The notes beneath the pieces were generated by a model, which was not told the DNA's origin, did not search any database, and saw nothing but the letters and a program-made list of their open reading frames with translations. A stretch of DNA of 64,000 nucleotides from Chitinophaga sp. CB10 (lineage in GTDB: Bacteria; Bacteroidota; Bacteroidia; Chitinophagales; Chitinophagaceae), in contig MLAV02000016.1 in the NCBI GenBank assembly GCA_001870995.2, forward strand, positions 1-64,000. Reading direction: 5' to 3'. The first letter of the stretch is position 1; every line of letters starts with the position of its first letter. A program made the translations under genes and the position numbers. Shown one piece after another: positions 33,349 through 43,268 of the stretch.

Positions 33349-33766
33349 TAGATAGTTCTTTATCCGGTGTCACGTTAATAGTAGCTGGTACCACAAATAC
33401 TCCTCCTGAGAAAAGGCTGGAGAGTTTATCACGCAGCTCGCTGGCTTCCTCGCGGCTTTTGTAGTCGCCCACACGCACTTTGAAATAAGGCGCCTGGAAT
33501 TCGAGGTAGGTGCGCACATCCGGGTATAACTGCATCACCTTTTGTTTAGCTTCGTTGGCATCGGCGCGTTTGTTGGTAGAAATCACCTGCACCCGGAAGC
33601 CGGGCTGATTGCGGATAGCGAGGGTATTGATGTAGATTTGCTTTTTGATCAGCACATCGATACGGCTATCTTTAATCACCTTTACGTTCCCATTGCTGGC
33701 CACGTCCTGCGCCATAACGCAGGTACTTCCGAGGAGGCAGCAGATCAGGATGAAAATCTTATGCAT
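33332..33766 (-). CDS. Secreted SPOR-domain protein
   Basis: Protein of 144 aa. Signal peptide MHKIFILICCLLGSTCVMA, then a SPOR domain (about 45-125: GFRVQVISTNKRADANEAKQKVMQLYPDVRTYLEFQAPYFKVRVGDYKSREEASELRDKL, in part). SPOR domains bind denuded glycan strands of peptidoglycan, commonly at division sites. Its 3' end overlaps the M20 gene, and deoC lies upstream on the same strand (24 bp). Confidence 0.85.
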   Translation of the reverse strand: MHKIFILICCLLGSTCVMAQDVASNGNVKVIKDSRIDVLIKKQIYINTLAIRNQPGFRVQVISTNKRADANEAKQKVMQLYPDVRTYLEFQAPYFKVRVGDYKSREEASELRDKLSSLFSGGVFVVPATINVTPDKELSNEESN

Positions 33767-33790
33767 AGCTTAAAAATTGGTCGTTAGCAA

Positions 33791-34447
33791 TCAGGCCTTC
33801 GCCTCTTTTACGATGGATACGCTGGCGCTGGCGCCGATGCGGGTAGCGCCGGCAGCAATCAGTTCCTGCGCAAAGGCGAGGGTACGGATACCGCCGCTGG
33901 CTTTGATCTGGATATCGGCCGGCAGGTTGGCGCGCATGAGTTGCACGGCATGCACGCTGGCGCCCTTCTCGGCGTAGCCGGTAGAGGTTTTAACAAAATC
34001 CACGCCGTACTTCGCATACAGCTGGCAGCATTTGATGATTTCTTCATCCGTGAGGATGCCGCTTTCGATGATCACCTTCACAATTTTCTGTTTCTCGCGG
34101 ATAATCATCATCAGGCTGGCAATTTCCCTTTCCAGGAATTCCCAGTCTTTATTTTTTATAGCGGAGATATTGATCACCACGTCCAGCTCATCTGCCCCGT
34201 CCACTATTGCCAGTACCGTTTCGGCTACCTTGGCTTCAATGGCGGAATATCCGAACGGGAATCCGATCACGGTTGCCACCCTGGTATCGGTGCTGCCCAA
34301 AAATTGCTTGGCCAGCTTTACGAACAGCGGCGGCACGCAGGCAGCGGCGAAGTTGTATTCCACGCATTCCATGCACAGGTTCTTGATATCTTCCAGCGTA
34401 GTGGTCGGCTTCAATACGGTATGATCTATATAGCGGTTTATCTCCAT
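33791..34447 (-). CDS. deoC: Deoxyribose-phosphate aldolase
   Basis: Protein of 218 aa. It cleaves 2-deoxyribose-5-phosphate to glyceraldehyde-3-phosphate and acetaldehyde. The Schiff-base Lys is in VDFVKTSTGYAEKGA, with VKVIIESGIL (second Lys) and IKASGGIRT also present; N-terminus IDHTVLKPTTTLEDI is typical. Upstream gene of a three-gene minus-strand unit with the SPOR and M20 genes. Confidence 0.95.
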   Translation of the reverse strand: MEINRYIDHTVLKPTTTLEDIKNLCMECVEYNFAAACVPPLFVKLAKQFLGSTDTRVATVIGFPFGYSAIEAKVAETVLAIVDGADELDVVINISAIKNKDWEFLEREIASLMMIIREKQKIVKVIIESGILTDEEIIKCCQLYAKYGVDFVKTSTGYAEKGASVHAVQLMRANLPADIQIKASGGIRTLAFAQELIAAGATRIGASASVSIVKEAKA

Positions 34448-34480
34448 TTTGTACAGTTATTACGGCGAAATTAAATAAAA

Positions 34481-34509
34481 AAACGGATTGCGTTTTCTGC
34501 AATCCGTTT
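34481..34509 (-). terminator. Hairpin between secA and deoC
   Basis: AAACGGATTGC (34481-34491) pairs perfectly with GCAATCCGTTT (34499-34509). On the minus strand it is followed by an uninterrupted U-rich stretch, so it should end the secA transcript before deoC. Confidence 0.8.
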
Positions 34510-34573
34510 TCAGGAACGTATGGCTGTTAAGCTGAGGGCAAATAACAACCATTATTGACGATGGCGCTCTCCA

Positions 34574-37500
34574 TTACAGGTCGCGGCCATGACATTGTTT
34601 GAATTTTTTACCGCTTCCGCAAGGGCAAGGATCGTTACGGCCAACTTTAGGGCCTACGCGTACCGGTTCGGATTTTTCTTCCACTTCCTGCGCGTATTGC
34701 GGGCCTGATTCCTGGTAGCTGGCATGCTCGTTCACATCTTCGTGGGTAGCGCGCATTTTGCTCATATCAGTCCTTTCTTCCGGGCGGCGTGCTTCTTCTA
34801 CCAGCTGCTCTTCCGGTTCGTCCTGTTGTACAGGGATCATGGATTTGCAAAGGAAGGAAACGATATCGCGGCTGGTTTCGCCATCCATTTGTTTGAAGAG
34901 GTTGAACGCTTCAAATTTATAGATCAGCAACGGATCTTTCTGTTCGTAAACGGCGCTCTGTACGGATTGTTTCAGGTCGTCCATTGCGCGGAGATGTTCT
35001 TTCCAGGCGTCGTCGATCAGGTGCAGGGTGATGTTGCGCTCCAGGGAGTTCATCACTTCATGACCGTTGGTAGCAACGATCTGCTGCAGGTCCGCATAGA
35101 TCCAGAGTTGTTTTCTGCCGTCGTGGAAAGGCACGCGGATGGTACCGAACTGGTTGTGCTGCTGCAGGATGTTCTGCGCGGCTTCCAGCATGTGGGCGCT
35201 GATGGCGTCTACTTTACGCTGGTAGTTGGATTTCGCTTCGTTGTAGAGGCGGGTAGCCAGCGCCTGGCCGTCTGTACGCGCCAGTTCTTCGGCCGTTATC
35301 TCTGTATCGATCGCGAAGTTCATGATAGCGTCCATTTTGAAAGCTTCGTGGTCGCCGCTTTCTTTATGGGTGGTGATCATGTTTTCTGCCACGTCGTAGA
35401 ATGCGTTGTCGATATCAATTGCCAGACGTTCGCCGAAGAGGGCGTGGTTACGTTTGGAATAGATAACAGTACGCTGTTTATTCATTACGTCATCGTATTC
35501 GAGCAGGCGTTTACGGATACCGAAGTTGTTTTCTTCTACTTTTTTCTGCGCTCTTTCGATGGAGCGGGTGATCATGCTGTGCTGGATCACTTCTCCTTCC
35601 TTGTAGCCCATACGGTCCATCAGGCCGGCGATACGATCGGAACCGAACATACGCATCAGGTCATCTTCCAGGGATACGAAGAACTGGGAAGATCCCGGAT
35701 CACCCTGACGGCCGGCACGGCCACGCAGCTGCCTGTCTACACGGCGGCTTTCGTGTCTTTCCGTACCGATGATGGCCAGACCGCCGGCTTCTTTCACGCC
35801 AGGTCCGAGCTTGATATCCGTACCACGGCCCGCCATGTTGGTAGCGATGGTAACGGCGCCGGCCAAACCAGCCGCAGCCACCACCTGTGCTTCACGGGCG
35901 TGTTGTTTTGCGTTGAGTACGTTGTGAGGGATTTTTTCGAAGGTCAGCATTTTGCTCAGCAATTCGGACACCTCTACGGAAGTGGTACCTACCAGTACCG
36001 GGCGGCCTTGTGCCTGGAGCTTTTTGATCTCTTCGATCACTGCCTTGTATTTATCTCTCTTGGTTTTGTACACCAGGTCTTCCGCATCGATGCGGGAGAT
36101 AGGAATGTTGGTAGGAATAGTTACCACATCCAGTTTGTAGATTTCCCAGAACTCGCCTGCTTCTGTGGAAGCGGTACCGGTCATACCAGCCAGTTTGTGG
36201 TACATACGGAAGTAGTTCTGTAAGGTGATGGTCGCAAAGGTTTGGGTAGCGGCTTCCACTTTCACGTTTTCCTTCGCTTCAATGGCCTGGTGCAAACCAT
36301 CGGAGTAGCGGCGGCCATCGAGGATACGGCCCGTCTGCTCATCTACGATTTTTACTTTATCGTCGATCACCACATATTCCACATCTTTTTCAAAGAGGGT
36401 ATATGCTTTCAGGAGTTGTTGTACGGAGTGGATACGGTCTGATTTCTGAGCGAAGTCCTGCAGCAGCATGTCTTTACGTTGCAGTTTTTCTTCAGGGGAC
36501 ACGTCCATTTTTTCGATTTCAGCGATTTCGCTACCTACATCCGGCATGATGAAGAAGTCTGCATCTTCGCCGGCTTTGGTGATCTGTGCGATACCTTTAT
36601 CGGTGAGGTCTACGCTGTTATTCTTTTCTTCGATAGTGAAGTACAGGCCGGCGTCTACTTTCGGCATTTCGCGCTGCTGATCTGCCAGGTAGTAGTTTTC
36701 CGCTTTTTGCAGCAATACTTTCATACCCGGTTCGCTGAGGAACTTGATCAGGGCGCTGCTCTTCGGCAAGCCTCTGTAAGCGCGCATCAGGGCCAGACCA
36801 CCGGTTTTGGGATCGTCCTTTCCTTCGGCGATGAGCTTTTTGGCTTCGAGCAGGTATTTATTCACTTCTCTTTTTTGCAGTTCAAACAGCTCGGCGATAC
36901 GCGGTTTCAGGATATGGAACTCCTGTTCTTCGCCACGGTGTACCGGGCCGGAGATAATCAGCGGGGTACGGGCATCGTCGATCAATACGCTATCCACCTC
37001 ATCGACCATGGCATAGTGGTGTTTGCGTTGTACCATTTCTTCAGGGCTATGCACCATGTTATCACGGAGATAGTCGAAGCCGAATTCGTTATTGGTACCG
37101 TAGGTAATATCCGCGAGGTAAGCCTGGCGACGTGCAGGGCTGTTAGGCTGGTGCGCGTCGATACAGTCTACCGTAATATCGAGGAACTCGAACAGCGGGC
37201 CGTTCCATTCGGAGTCACGCTGAGCGAGGTAAGTGTTTACTGTTACGATGTGTACGCCTTCGCCTGCCAGTGCGTTGAGGTAGGCAGGCAGGGTGGATAC
37301 CAGGGTTTTACCTTCACCCGTAGCCATTTCGGCGATCTTACCCTGGTGCAGGGCGATACCACCGATCAGCTGTACGTCATAGTGCACCATGTTCCAGGTC
37401 ACCTGGTTGCCGGCGGCGGTCCAGGAGTTTTTCCAGATGGCTTTATCGCCTTCGATGGTCACATAATCTTTGGTAACAGCCAGCTGGCGGTCGAGCGCCG

Positions 37501-37894
37501 TAGCGGTGGCAGTGAGGGTGGTGTTGGTAGCGAAGCGGCGTGCTGCTTCCTTGATTACTGCAAAAGCCTGCGGCAACAGTTCGAGGAGTACTACCTCCAG
37601 TTGCTTGTCACGGTCTTTTTTCAGTGCGTCTATTTCCTGGTAAATAGCATCTTTTATGGTTACATCCTCTGAGCTATCGGCAGTTTCCTTTTTCTCGGCT
37701 ATTTCTTTATCGATAGCGGCAAGGTGTTCCTTGATACGAGCGCGGAATTCCTGGGTTTTATGACGCAGGTCGTCAATAGGCAGGGATTGCAGTTTTTCAA
37801 ACTCCTCATTGACCTGCTTCACTATTGGAGCGATAGACTTGATATCTCTTTCAGACTTATTCCCTCCAAACAGTTTTGTTAAAAAACCTAGCAT
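34574..37894 (-). CDS. secA: Preprotein translocase subunit SecA
   Basis: Protein of 1106 aa, the length usual in Bacteroidota, which carry insertions in the motor domains. ATPase motifs: EMATGEGKTLVSTLPAYLNAL, in part, and the DEAD-type VDEVDSVLIDDARTPL; helicase motif QLRGRAGRQGDPGSS. The C-terminus has the zinc-binding SEC-C tail GRNDPCPCGSGKKFKQCHG, which contacts SecB and phospholipid. It drives export through SecYEG. Confidence 0.98.
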   Translation of the reverse strand: MLGFLTKLFGGNKSERDIKSIAPIVKQVNEEFEKLQSLPIDDLRHKTQEFRARIKEHLAAIDKEIAEKKETADSSEDVTIKDAIYQEIDALKKDRDKQLEVVLLELLPQAFAVIKEAARRFATNTTLTATATALDRQLAVTKDYVTIEGDKAIWKNSWTAAGNQVTWNMVHYDVQLIGGIALHQGKIAEMATGEGKTLVSTLPAYLNALAGEGVHIVTVNTYLAQRDSEWNGPLFEFLDITVDCIDAHQPNSPARRQAYLADITYGTNNEFGFDYLRDNMVHSPEEMVQRKHHYAMVDEVDSVLIDDARTPLIISGPVHRGEEQEFHILKPRIAELFELQKREVNKYLLEAKKLIAEGKDDPKTGGLALMRAYRGLPKSSALIKFLSEPGMKVLLQKAENYYLADQQREMPKVDAGLYFTIEEKNNSVDLTDKGIAQITKAGEDADFFIMPDVGSEIAEIEKMDVSPEEKLQRKDMLLQDFAQKSDRIHSVQQLLKAYTLFEKDVEYVVIDDKVKIVDEQTGRILDGRRYSDGLHQAIEAKENVKVEAATQTFATITLQNYFRMYHKLAGMTGTASTEAGEFWEIYKLDVVTIPTNIPISRIDAEDLVYKTKRDKYKAVIEEIKKLQAQGRPVLVGTTSVEVSELLSKMLTFEKIPHNVLNAKQHAREAQVVAAAGLAGAVTIATNMAGRGTDIKLGPGVKEAGGLAIIGTERHESRRVDRQLRGRAGRQGDPGSSQFFVSLEDDLMRMFGSDRIAGLMDRMGYKEGEVIQHSMITRSIERAQKKVEENNFGIRKRLLEYDDVMNKQRTVIYSKRNHALFGERLAIDIDNAFYDVAENMITTHKESGDHEAFKMDAIMNFAIDTEITAEELARTDGQALATRLYNEAKSNYQRKVDAISAHMLEAAQNILQQHNQFGTIRVPFHDGRKQLWIYADLQQIVATNGHEVMNSLERNITLHLIDDAWKEHLRAMDDLKQSVQSAVYEQKDPLLIYKFEAFNLFKQMDGETSRDIVSFLCKSMIPVQQDEPEEQLVEEARRPEERTDMSKMRATHEDVNEHASYQESGPQYAQEVEEKSEPVRVGPKVGRNDPCPCGSGKKFKQCHGRDL

Positions 37895-38378
37895 ATAGAA
37901 TGTTTAATTACGAATTACGATTTAAATTTTCATGTAACCTTCCCTTGGGCTGTGGTGGAGCAAATCCATCATCAGTGTACATCCTCCCCTAAAATGGCCG
38001 CTGTCTGTCTGGTTTACCGGCCTGGTTAGTTGGATAGACGGGGACTTTTGTTACTCAAATACTATGCTTGCAAAGCTTCCCTGACAAGGTGACAGATGCC
38101 GGTACTGCTTTTCAAGGCCTGTAAAATTAGTAATAAATTTGGGGAATTCCGGGATGAATTCGAGGCATAATACGGAAGAAATGATTTTTAACAAAATCCA
38201 AACCGGGTTTAGGTCAAATTGACGGTTTTTGACATGTGTACTGCGGGCAGGACACGGCAGTCTGTCAAAATGCCGAAAAAAAAGCCATTCATCCATAAAA
38301 AGCGGAAAAAGTGTGAATACTTTTTATAAATTTAGTCGTTTTATTACAAGTTTATAAACCACACAAAACTCCACGTTT
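37895..38378. other. Non-coding stretch between secA and the MFS gene
   Basis: Divergent promoter region of 484 bp. I see no gene; an 81-codon frame at 38051-38296 has no recognisable similarity. No full TAnnTTTG box with correct spacing was found for either gene. Confidence 0.4.
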
Positions 38379-39653
38379 ATGGCAAAGGCGATTCAGCCGT
38401 CTAAATTATTTGTGGCCAGCTGCATGGCATTACTGGTTACTTCCCTGTCCTTCGGCATCCGTGCCGGCATTTTAGGCGACCTGGGAAAGCAGTTTGACCT
38501 CAGCGCGTCGCAACTGGGTATTATAGCCAGCACCGCTTTCTGGGGCTTCCCGCTGGCAGTAGTAATAGGAGGATTTGTGGTGGATATCATTGGCATGAAA
38601 CGCCTGCTGTTGGCTGCCTTTTTGCTCCACCTGGCCGGCATCCTGCTGACAATATTCGCCACCGGATTCAGCACCCTGTTTGTATCCACGCTCTTCATCG
38701 GCATGGCCAACGGTACGGTAGAAGCGGCATGTAACCCGCTGGTAGCAACCATCTACCCGACCAACAAAACCACCAAGCTCAATCACTTTCACCTCTGGTT
38801 CCCGGGCGGCATCGTGATCGGCGCGCTGGTAGTATTCTTCCTTTCGGGTATGGGCCTGAATTACAAGGTGCAGATGGCGACCATGATCATCCCCACTTTA
38901 TTATACGGTTACCTGTTCCTGAAGCCGGATTTCCCGGTAACGGAGCGCGTGGCTTCCGGTATCACCAATGCGCAGATGTACCGCAGTATTTTCAGTCCGC
39001 TGTTCATTGTGATCTTTATATTAATGTTTGGCACCGCCATCACCGAGCTGTTTACCGGCCAGTGGATAGAAGTGCTGTTAAAGAACGTCACTGAAAACGC
39101 CATCCTCATCCTGGCGATGACGGCCGGCGTACAAACCCTGGGACGCGCTTTTGCCGGCCCGATTGTACATCGTATGTCGCCCACCGGCGTACTGCTGGTA
39201 TCCGCCATCCTTTCCGCTGTTGGCCTGTACATGCTGGCCCATGTAAGCGGCAACCTGGTATTTCTGGCCGCGTTTATATTCGGCATGGGCGTTACCTACT
39301 TCTGGCCTTGCATGATCGGTTTCGTCTCCGAGAATATTCCTGAATCCGGCGCCCTGGGTATGAACCTGGTAGGCGGCGCAGGGATGTTTGCCGTTTCAAT
39401 TTATACTATCTTCATGGGCGGATTTTACGACAGCATCCTCGCCAAGCAGTTACCTGCGGGCGCTTCGCTGGATGCCTACCGCACCGCCGCAGCAGGCACG
39501 CCTGAAGCAGCCGCTTTTGCCAAAGCGCAGGCAGTGGCAGGCCCTGAAATCCTGAATGTGACCTTAGTAATACCTGTAGTACTGATATTCGCCTTCACCG
39601 GCCTGTATTTCTATATGCGCAACCGCAGGAAACCTGATATCGCAATCGCATAA
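38379..39653 (+). CDS. MFS transporter, probable sugar importer of the keto-sugar cluster
   Basis: Protein of 424 aa with 12 predicted membrane helices; N-terminal half from SKLFVASCMALLVTSLSFGIRAGIL and the MFS loop motif GGFVVDIIGMKRLL. FGMGVTYFWPCMIGFVSE resembles the sugar:proton symporters. First gene of a same-strand series with Gfo/Idh/MocA, isomerase, cytochrome c, DUF1080 and ThuA genes, so it probably brings a glycoside or keto-sugar across the inner membrane (inference). Confidence 0.85.
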   Translation: MAKAIQPSKLFVASCMALLVTSLSFGIRAGILGDLGKQFDLSASQLGIIASTAFWGFPLAVVIGGFVVDIIGMKRLLLAAFLLHLAGILLTIFATGFSTLFVSTLFIGMANGTVEAACNPLVATIYPTNKTTKLNHFHLWFPGGIVIGALVVFFLSGMGLNYKVQMATMIIPTLLYGYLFLKPDFPVTERVASGITNAQMYRSIFSPLFIVIFILMFGTAITELFTGQWIEVLLKNVTENAILILAMTAGVQTLGRAFAGPIVHRMSPTGVLLVSAILSAVGLYMLAHVSGNLVFLAAFIFGMGVTYFWPCMIGFVSENIPESGALGMNLVGGAGMFAVSIYTIFMGGFYDSILAKQLPAGASLDAYRTAAAGTPEAAAFAKAQAVAGPEILNVTLVIPVVLIFAFTGLYFYMRNRRKPDIAIA

Positions 39654-39694
39654 TAAATCATCAATCATACTAGATAAAAAGCTGAACTGAATAT

Positions 39695-40858
39695 ATGACA
39701 CGCAAGCTAAGAATGGGAATGATCGGAGGCGGTAAAGATGCCTTCATCGGTGCTATCCACCGTATTGCCGCCAATATGGACGGTCTTATTGAACTCGTTG
39801 CAGGCGCACTCAGTGTTAACCCTGAAGTGGCCGTTGAATCCGGTAAAATGCTGTTCCTCGACCCGGAACGCACCTACACCGATTTCAAAACCATGCTGCA
39901 AAAAGAAGCTGCCATGCCGGCAGACAAACGCCTGGATTTTGTTACGATCGTAACGCCCAACTTCGCACACTTCGAACCTGCGATGATGGCGCTGGACCTG
40001 GGTTTCAACGTGGTAATCGAAAAACCGATCACCATCTCCCTGGACGAAGCCAAACAACTGAAAGCAAAAGTGGAGGCTACGGGGCTTTCCCTCCTGCTCA
40101 CCCACACCTACACCGGCTACCCGATGGTAAAACAGGCAAGGCAGATGGTGAAAAACGGCGACCTCGGCAAGATCCGCAAAGTATGGGTAGAATACCCGCA
40201 GGGCTGGCTGTCCAAACTCAGCGAAAGAGAAGGAAACGCGCAGGCAGCATGGAGAACCGATCCTAAACGCTCCGGTAAAGCCGGCGCAATGGGCGACATC
40301 GGTACGCATGCCTTCAACCTGGCTGAATATATCACCGGCGCAAAACTGGAAAAGCTTTGCGCGGACCTGAATATCGTAGTGCCTGGCCGCGCCCTCGACG
40401 ACGATGGCGGCGTGCTGCTGCGCTTCGACAACGGCGCTTCCGGCGTGCTGATGGCATCGCAGGTGGCTGCCGGTGAAGAGAATGCATTGAAGATCCGCGT
40501 GTATGGCGAAAATGGCGGCCTGGAATGGGCCCAGCATGAGCCTAACACCCTGCTGGTAAAATGGCTGGATAAACCGGCTCAGATCTACCGCGCCGGTAAC
40601 GGTTACGGCTACCAGAGCTCTTACATGACGCACAATACCCGCACACCGGGCGGCCACCCTGAAGGCTACCTCGAAGCGTTCGGAAACCTCTACCGCAACT
40701 TTGCGCAGACGCTCTCCGCCAAGATTGACGGCAGGGAGCCTGCTCCGGAATCCCTGGACTTCCCGGGTGTAGAAGAAGGTATCCGCGGTATGGCATTTAT
40801 TGACAACGTGGTGAAATCTTCACAGAGCGACGTTAAATGGACTAATTTCGAGATCTAA
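39695..40858 (+). CDS. Gfo/Idh/MocA-family oxidoreductase
   Basis: Protein of 387 aa. Nucleotide-binding GMIGGGKDAFIGAIHR, the EKP motif in VVIEKPITISLDEAKQL, and the catalytic His region GDIGTHAFNLAEYI. Family enzymes oxidise or reduce sugar hydroxyls with NAD(P). With the neighbouring DUF1080 and TIM-barrel genes it may oxidise C3 of a glycoside or reduce a 3-keto sugar. Follows the MFS gene by 41 bp. Confidence 0.9.
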   Translation: MTRKLRMGMIGGGKDAFIGAIHRIAANMDGLIELVAGALSVNPEVAVESGKMLFLDPERTYTDFKTMLQKEAAMPADKRLDFVTIVTPNFAHFEPAMMALDLGFNVVIEKPITISLDEAKQLKAKVEATGLSLLLTHTYTGYPMVKQARQMVKNGDLGKIRKVWVEYPQGWLSKLSEREGNAQAAWRTDPKRSGKAGAMGDIGTHAFNLAEYITGAKLEKLCADLNIVVPGRALDDDGGVLLRFDNGASGVLMASQVAAGEENALKIRVYGENGGLEWAQHEPNTLLVKWLDKPAQIYRAGNGYGYQSSYMTHNTRTPGGHPEGYLEAFGNLYRNFAQTLSAKIDGREPAPESLDFPGVEEGIRGMAFIDNVVKSSQSDVKWTNFEI

Positions 40859-40879
40859 TCGGTTAAACGGAAAGGTATT

Positions 40880-41935
40880 ATGAGAACTATAAAAGGACCT
40901 GGTATTTTCCTCGCTCAGTTTATGGGCGATGCCGCCCCCTTCAACAGCCTGAAAAGCATCTGCGAATGGGCGGCATCCATCGGTTTCAAAGGCGTACAGA
41001 TCCCCAGCTGGGATACCCGCCTCATCGACCTTCAAAAAGCGGCCGAAAGCAAAACCTACGCCGATGAGATCAAAGGCATCGTCAACGCAGCCGGACTCGA
41101 AATCACTGAATTGAGTACGCACCTGCAGGGGCAACTGGTGGCAGTCAACCCTGCCTTCTCTGAAATGTTTGACCAGTTTGCTCCGGCGCCCTATCATAAT
41201 AACATCAACGCACGTACGGAGTGGGCCGTAAACCAGCTGAAATACGCTGCTAAAGCCAGCCGTAACCTGGGCCTCGATGCGCACGCCACTTTCAGCGGCG
41301 CGCTGCTCTGGGCGCCTGCCATGTACCCATGGCCGCAACGGCCTGCCGGACTGGTGGAAGCTGGCTTTGCCGAACTGGCAAAACGCTGGATGCCTATCCT
41401 CAACGCCTTCGATGAACAGGGCGTGGACGTGTGCTACGAAATACACCCGGGGGAAGACCTCCACGACGGCGCCAGCTACGAACGCTTCCTCGAAGCCACC
41501 GGCAACCACCAACGTGCCTGCCTGCTCTATGATCCAAGCCACTTCGTACTGCAATGCCTCAACTACCTCGAGTATATCGACATCTATCACGAAAGAATCA
41601 AGGCATTCCACGTGAAAGATGCGGAGTTTAACCCGACAGGCCGCAGCGGCGTGTACGGCGGATTCCAGGCATGGATCGACCGCCCGGGACGCTTCCGCTC
41701 CCTCGGCGATGGACAGGTAGATTTCAAATCCGTATTCAGCAAATTAACCCAATACGATTACGCCGGATGGGCCGTTATGGAATGGGAATGCTGCATGAAA
41801 CATCCGGAAGACGGCGCAAGGGAAGGCGCTCCGTTTATTAAAAACCATATCATCCGCGTGACCGACAAGGCATTCGATGATTTCGCAGGCGCCGACACCG
41901 ACGACGCTTTCAACAAAAGAATTTTGGGAATCTGA
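40880..41935 (+). CDS. Sugar phosphate isomerase/epimerase (TIM barrel)
   Basis: Protein of 351 aa. TIM barrel of the xylose isomerase-like superfamily: SICEWAASIGFKGVQIPSWD, VCYEIHPGEDLHDG (metal Glu), LLYDPSHFVLQC, IKAFHVKDAEF (His), and YAGWAVMEWECCMK (Glu). Metal-dependent isomerization or lyase chemistry on a sugar or keto-sugar is expected; substrate unknown. Separated from the oxidoreductase by 21 bp. Confidence 0.9.
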   Translation: MRTIKGPGIFLAQFMGDAAPFNSLKSICEWAASIGFKGVQIPSWDTRLIDLQKAAESKTYADEIKGIVNAAGLEITELSTHLQGQLVAVNPAFSEMFDQFAPAPYHNNINARTEWAVNQLKYAAKASRNLGLDAHATFSGALLWAPAMYPWPQRPAGLVEAGFAELAKRWMPILNAFDEQGVDVCYEIHPGEDLHDGASYERFLEATGNHQRACLLYDPSHFVLQCLNYLEYIDIYHERIKAFHVKDAEFNPTGRSGVYGGFQAWIDRPGRFRSLGDGQVDFKSVFSKLTQYDYAGWAVMEWECCMKHPEDGAREGAPFIKNHIIRVTDKAFDDFAGADTDDAFNKRILGI

Positions 41936-41966
41936 TAAAATAACAAGCATCTAAAAAAAACAGAAA

Positions 41967-42380
41967 ATGAAAAAGAGATATTTGGCGCCGTTTGTATTGA
42001 GTGCTTTATTCTTCGCAGCCTGCGGAGGTGGTAGTAAATCGGGTGAACAGGCAGCAACCAGCGAAACAGAGCAGCCTGCAGACAACTCCATGGTATCGCC
42101 GAACGCCAATAAGCCAATGACCAAAGGCCAGGAACTGATGGCGCAGCAGGATTGCAAAACCTGCCATAAAGAAGAAATGAAGCTGGTAGGCCCGTCTTTC
42201 AAAGACATCGCCGGTAAATATCCCAACACGGAAGAAAATGTGGATAAACTGGCTGATAAGATCATTAAAGGCGGTTCCGGCAACTGGGGAGAAGTAGCAA
42301 TGCTGCCACATTCCAACATCTCCAAGGACGATGCGAAGGAAATGGTGAGATATATCCTTTCTCTTTCTGCCAACCAATAA
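41967..42380 (+). CDS. Class I c-type cytochrome, lipoprotein
   Basis: Protein of 137 aa. Lipoprotein signal ending FFAACGG, with a Ser/Gln/Thr-rich linker. Heme c site CKTCH and the distal Met in VAMLPHSNIS. It closely resembles the cytochrome domain in the 1133-aa protein five kilobases downstream. A likely role is to accept electrons from the periplasmic sugar dehydrogenases of this cluster. Confidence 0.92.
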   Translation: MKKRYLAPFVLSALFFAACGGGSKSGEQAATSETEQPADNSMVSPNANKPMTKGQELMAQQDCKTCHKEEMKLVGPSFKDIAGKYPNTEENVDKLADKIIKGGSGNWGEVAMLPHSNISKDDAKEMVRYILSLSANQ

Positions 42381-42402
42381 CCTTATCATCAAAAATGCCA
42401 GC

Positions 42403-43119
42403 ATGAAAAAAGTAATAATAGGAGCCGCACTGGCTGCATTCATCTGCACCGCTGCTTCCGCTCAAACTATCAATACACTTACCGCAAAGGAAAAAAAGGC
42501 TGGATGGAAACTGCTGTTTGACGGCAAGACCACCAACGGTTGGCATACTTACCTGAAAAATGAGGCCAGCCCTGCCTGGAAAGTAGAAGACGGAGCCCTG
42601 GTGCTCGACCAGGAAGCCAAAAAGAATGGCGCTCCCGGTGGCGACCTCGTCACCAACGACGAATTTGAAAACTATGAACTGAGCCTGCAGTGGAAAATCT
42701 CCGAAGGCGGCAACAGCGGTATCATCTTCGGCGTACACGAATCGCCCGAGTTCCATGCCACCTACGAAACCGGTCCTGAAATGCAGGTGCTGGATGATGA
42801 AAGACACAAGGACGGCAAAATACCGAAACACAACTCCGGCGACCTCTATGACCTGAAGAAGTCCGCCAAGCCTGCCGTAAAACCGGTAGGCCAGTGGAAT
42901 ACCGCCCAGATCATTAAAAAAGACGGTCACCTGACGCTGAAACTCAACGGGGTAACCACCGTTACCACTACCATCGGCACGCCTGAATGGGACGCCCTGG
43001 TTGCCAACAGCAAGTTCAAAACCTGGAAAGGCTTTGGCAAATACCAGAAAGGCCATATCGCCCTCCAGGACCACGGCGACGTTGTGTCCTACCGCGACAT
43101 CAAAATCAGACAACTTTAA
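42403..43119 (+). CDS. DUF1080 protein, probable 3-keto-disaccharide hydrolase
   Basis: Protein of 238 aa. Signal peptide MKKVIIGAALAAFICTAASA. The DUF1080 core GWKLLFDGKTTNGWH...GDLVTNDEFENYELSLQWKISEGGNSGIIFGV and EMQVLDDERHKDGKI, in part, gives a concanavalin-like beta sandwich. Members of this family have been linked to cleavage of 3-keto-glycosides. Periplasmic. Fits the keto-sugar pathway of the cluster. Confidence 0.9.
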   Translation: MKKVIIGAALAAFICTAASAQTINTLTAKEKKAGWKLLFDGKTTNGWHTYLKNEASPAWKVEDGALVLDQEAKKNGAPGGDLVTNDEFENYELSLQWKISEGGNSGIIFGVHESPEFHATYETGPEMQVLDDERHKDGKIPKHNSGDLYDLKKSAKPAVKPVGQWNTAQIIKKDGHLTLKLNGVTTVTTTIGTPEWDALVANSKFKTWKGFGKYQKGHIALQDHGDVVSYRDIKIRQL

Positions 43120-43128
43120 TTACTACAT

Positions 43129-43220
43129 AACGTCCGCCCAAAAAGCGGACGTTATACTTCTGAGCCAAAAGGGCACTACCAGACAAAAAGCAGGTAAAGA
43201 TCCGCCACAGGCGGATTTTG
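43129..43220 (+). terminator. Two hairpins after the DUF1080 gene
   Basis: AACGTCCGC (43129-43137) with GCGGACGTT (43145-43153), then ATCCGCC-ACA-GGCGGAT (43200-43216) followed by a T-rich stretch. The second is the better terminator. Together they probably reduce or end transcription before the ThuA genes. Confidence 0.6.
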
Positions 43221-43268
43221 CTTTTACAGCCGCCGCTTTTTATTTAATCTAACAACCACGGATAAACG

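Noticed and set aside
34724..37672. Long open frames on the plus strand antisense to secA (499 and 397 codons)
   Set aside because: They are shadows in the codon pattern of secA, lack any domain signature, and secA is unambiguous.
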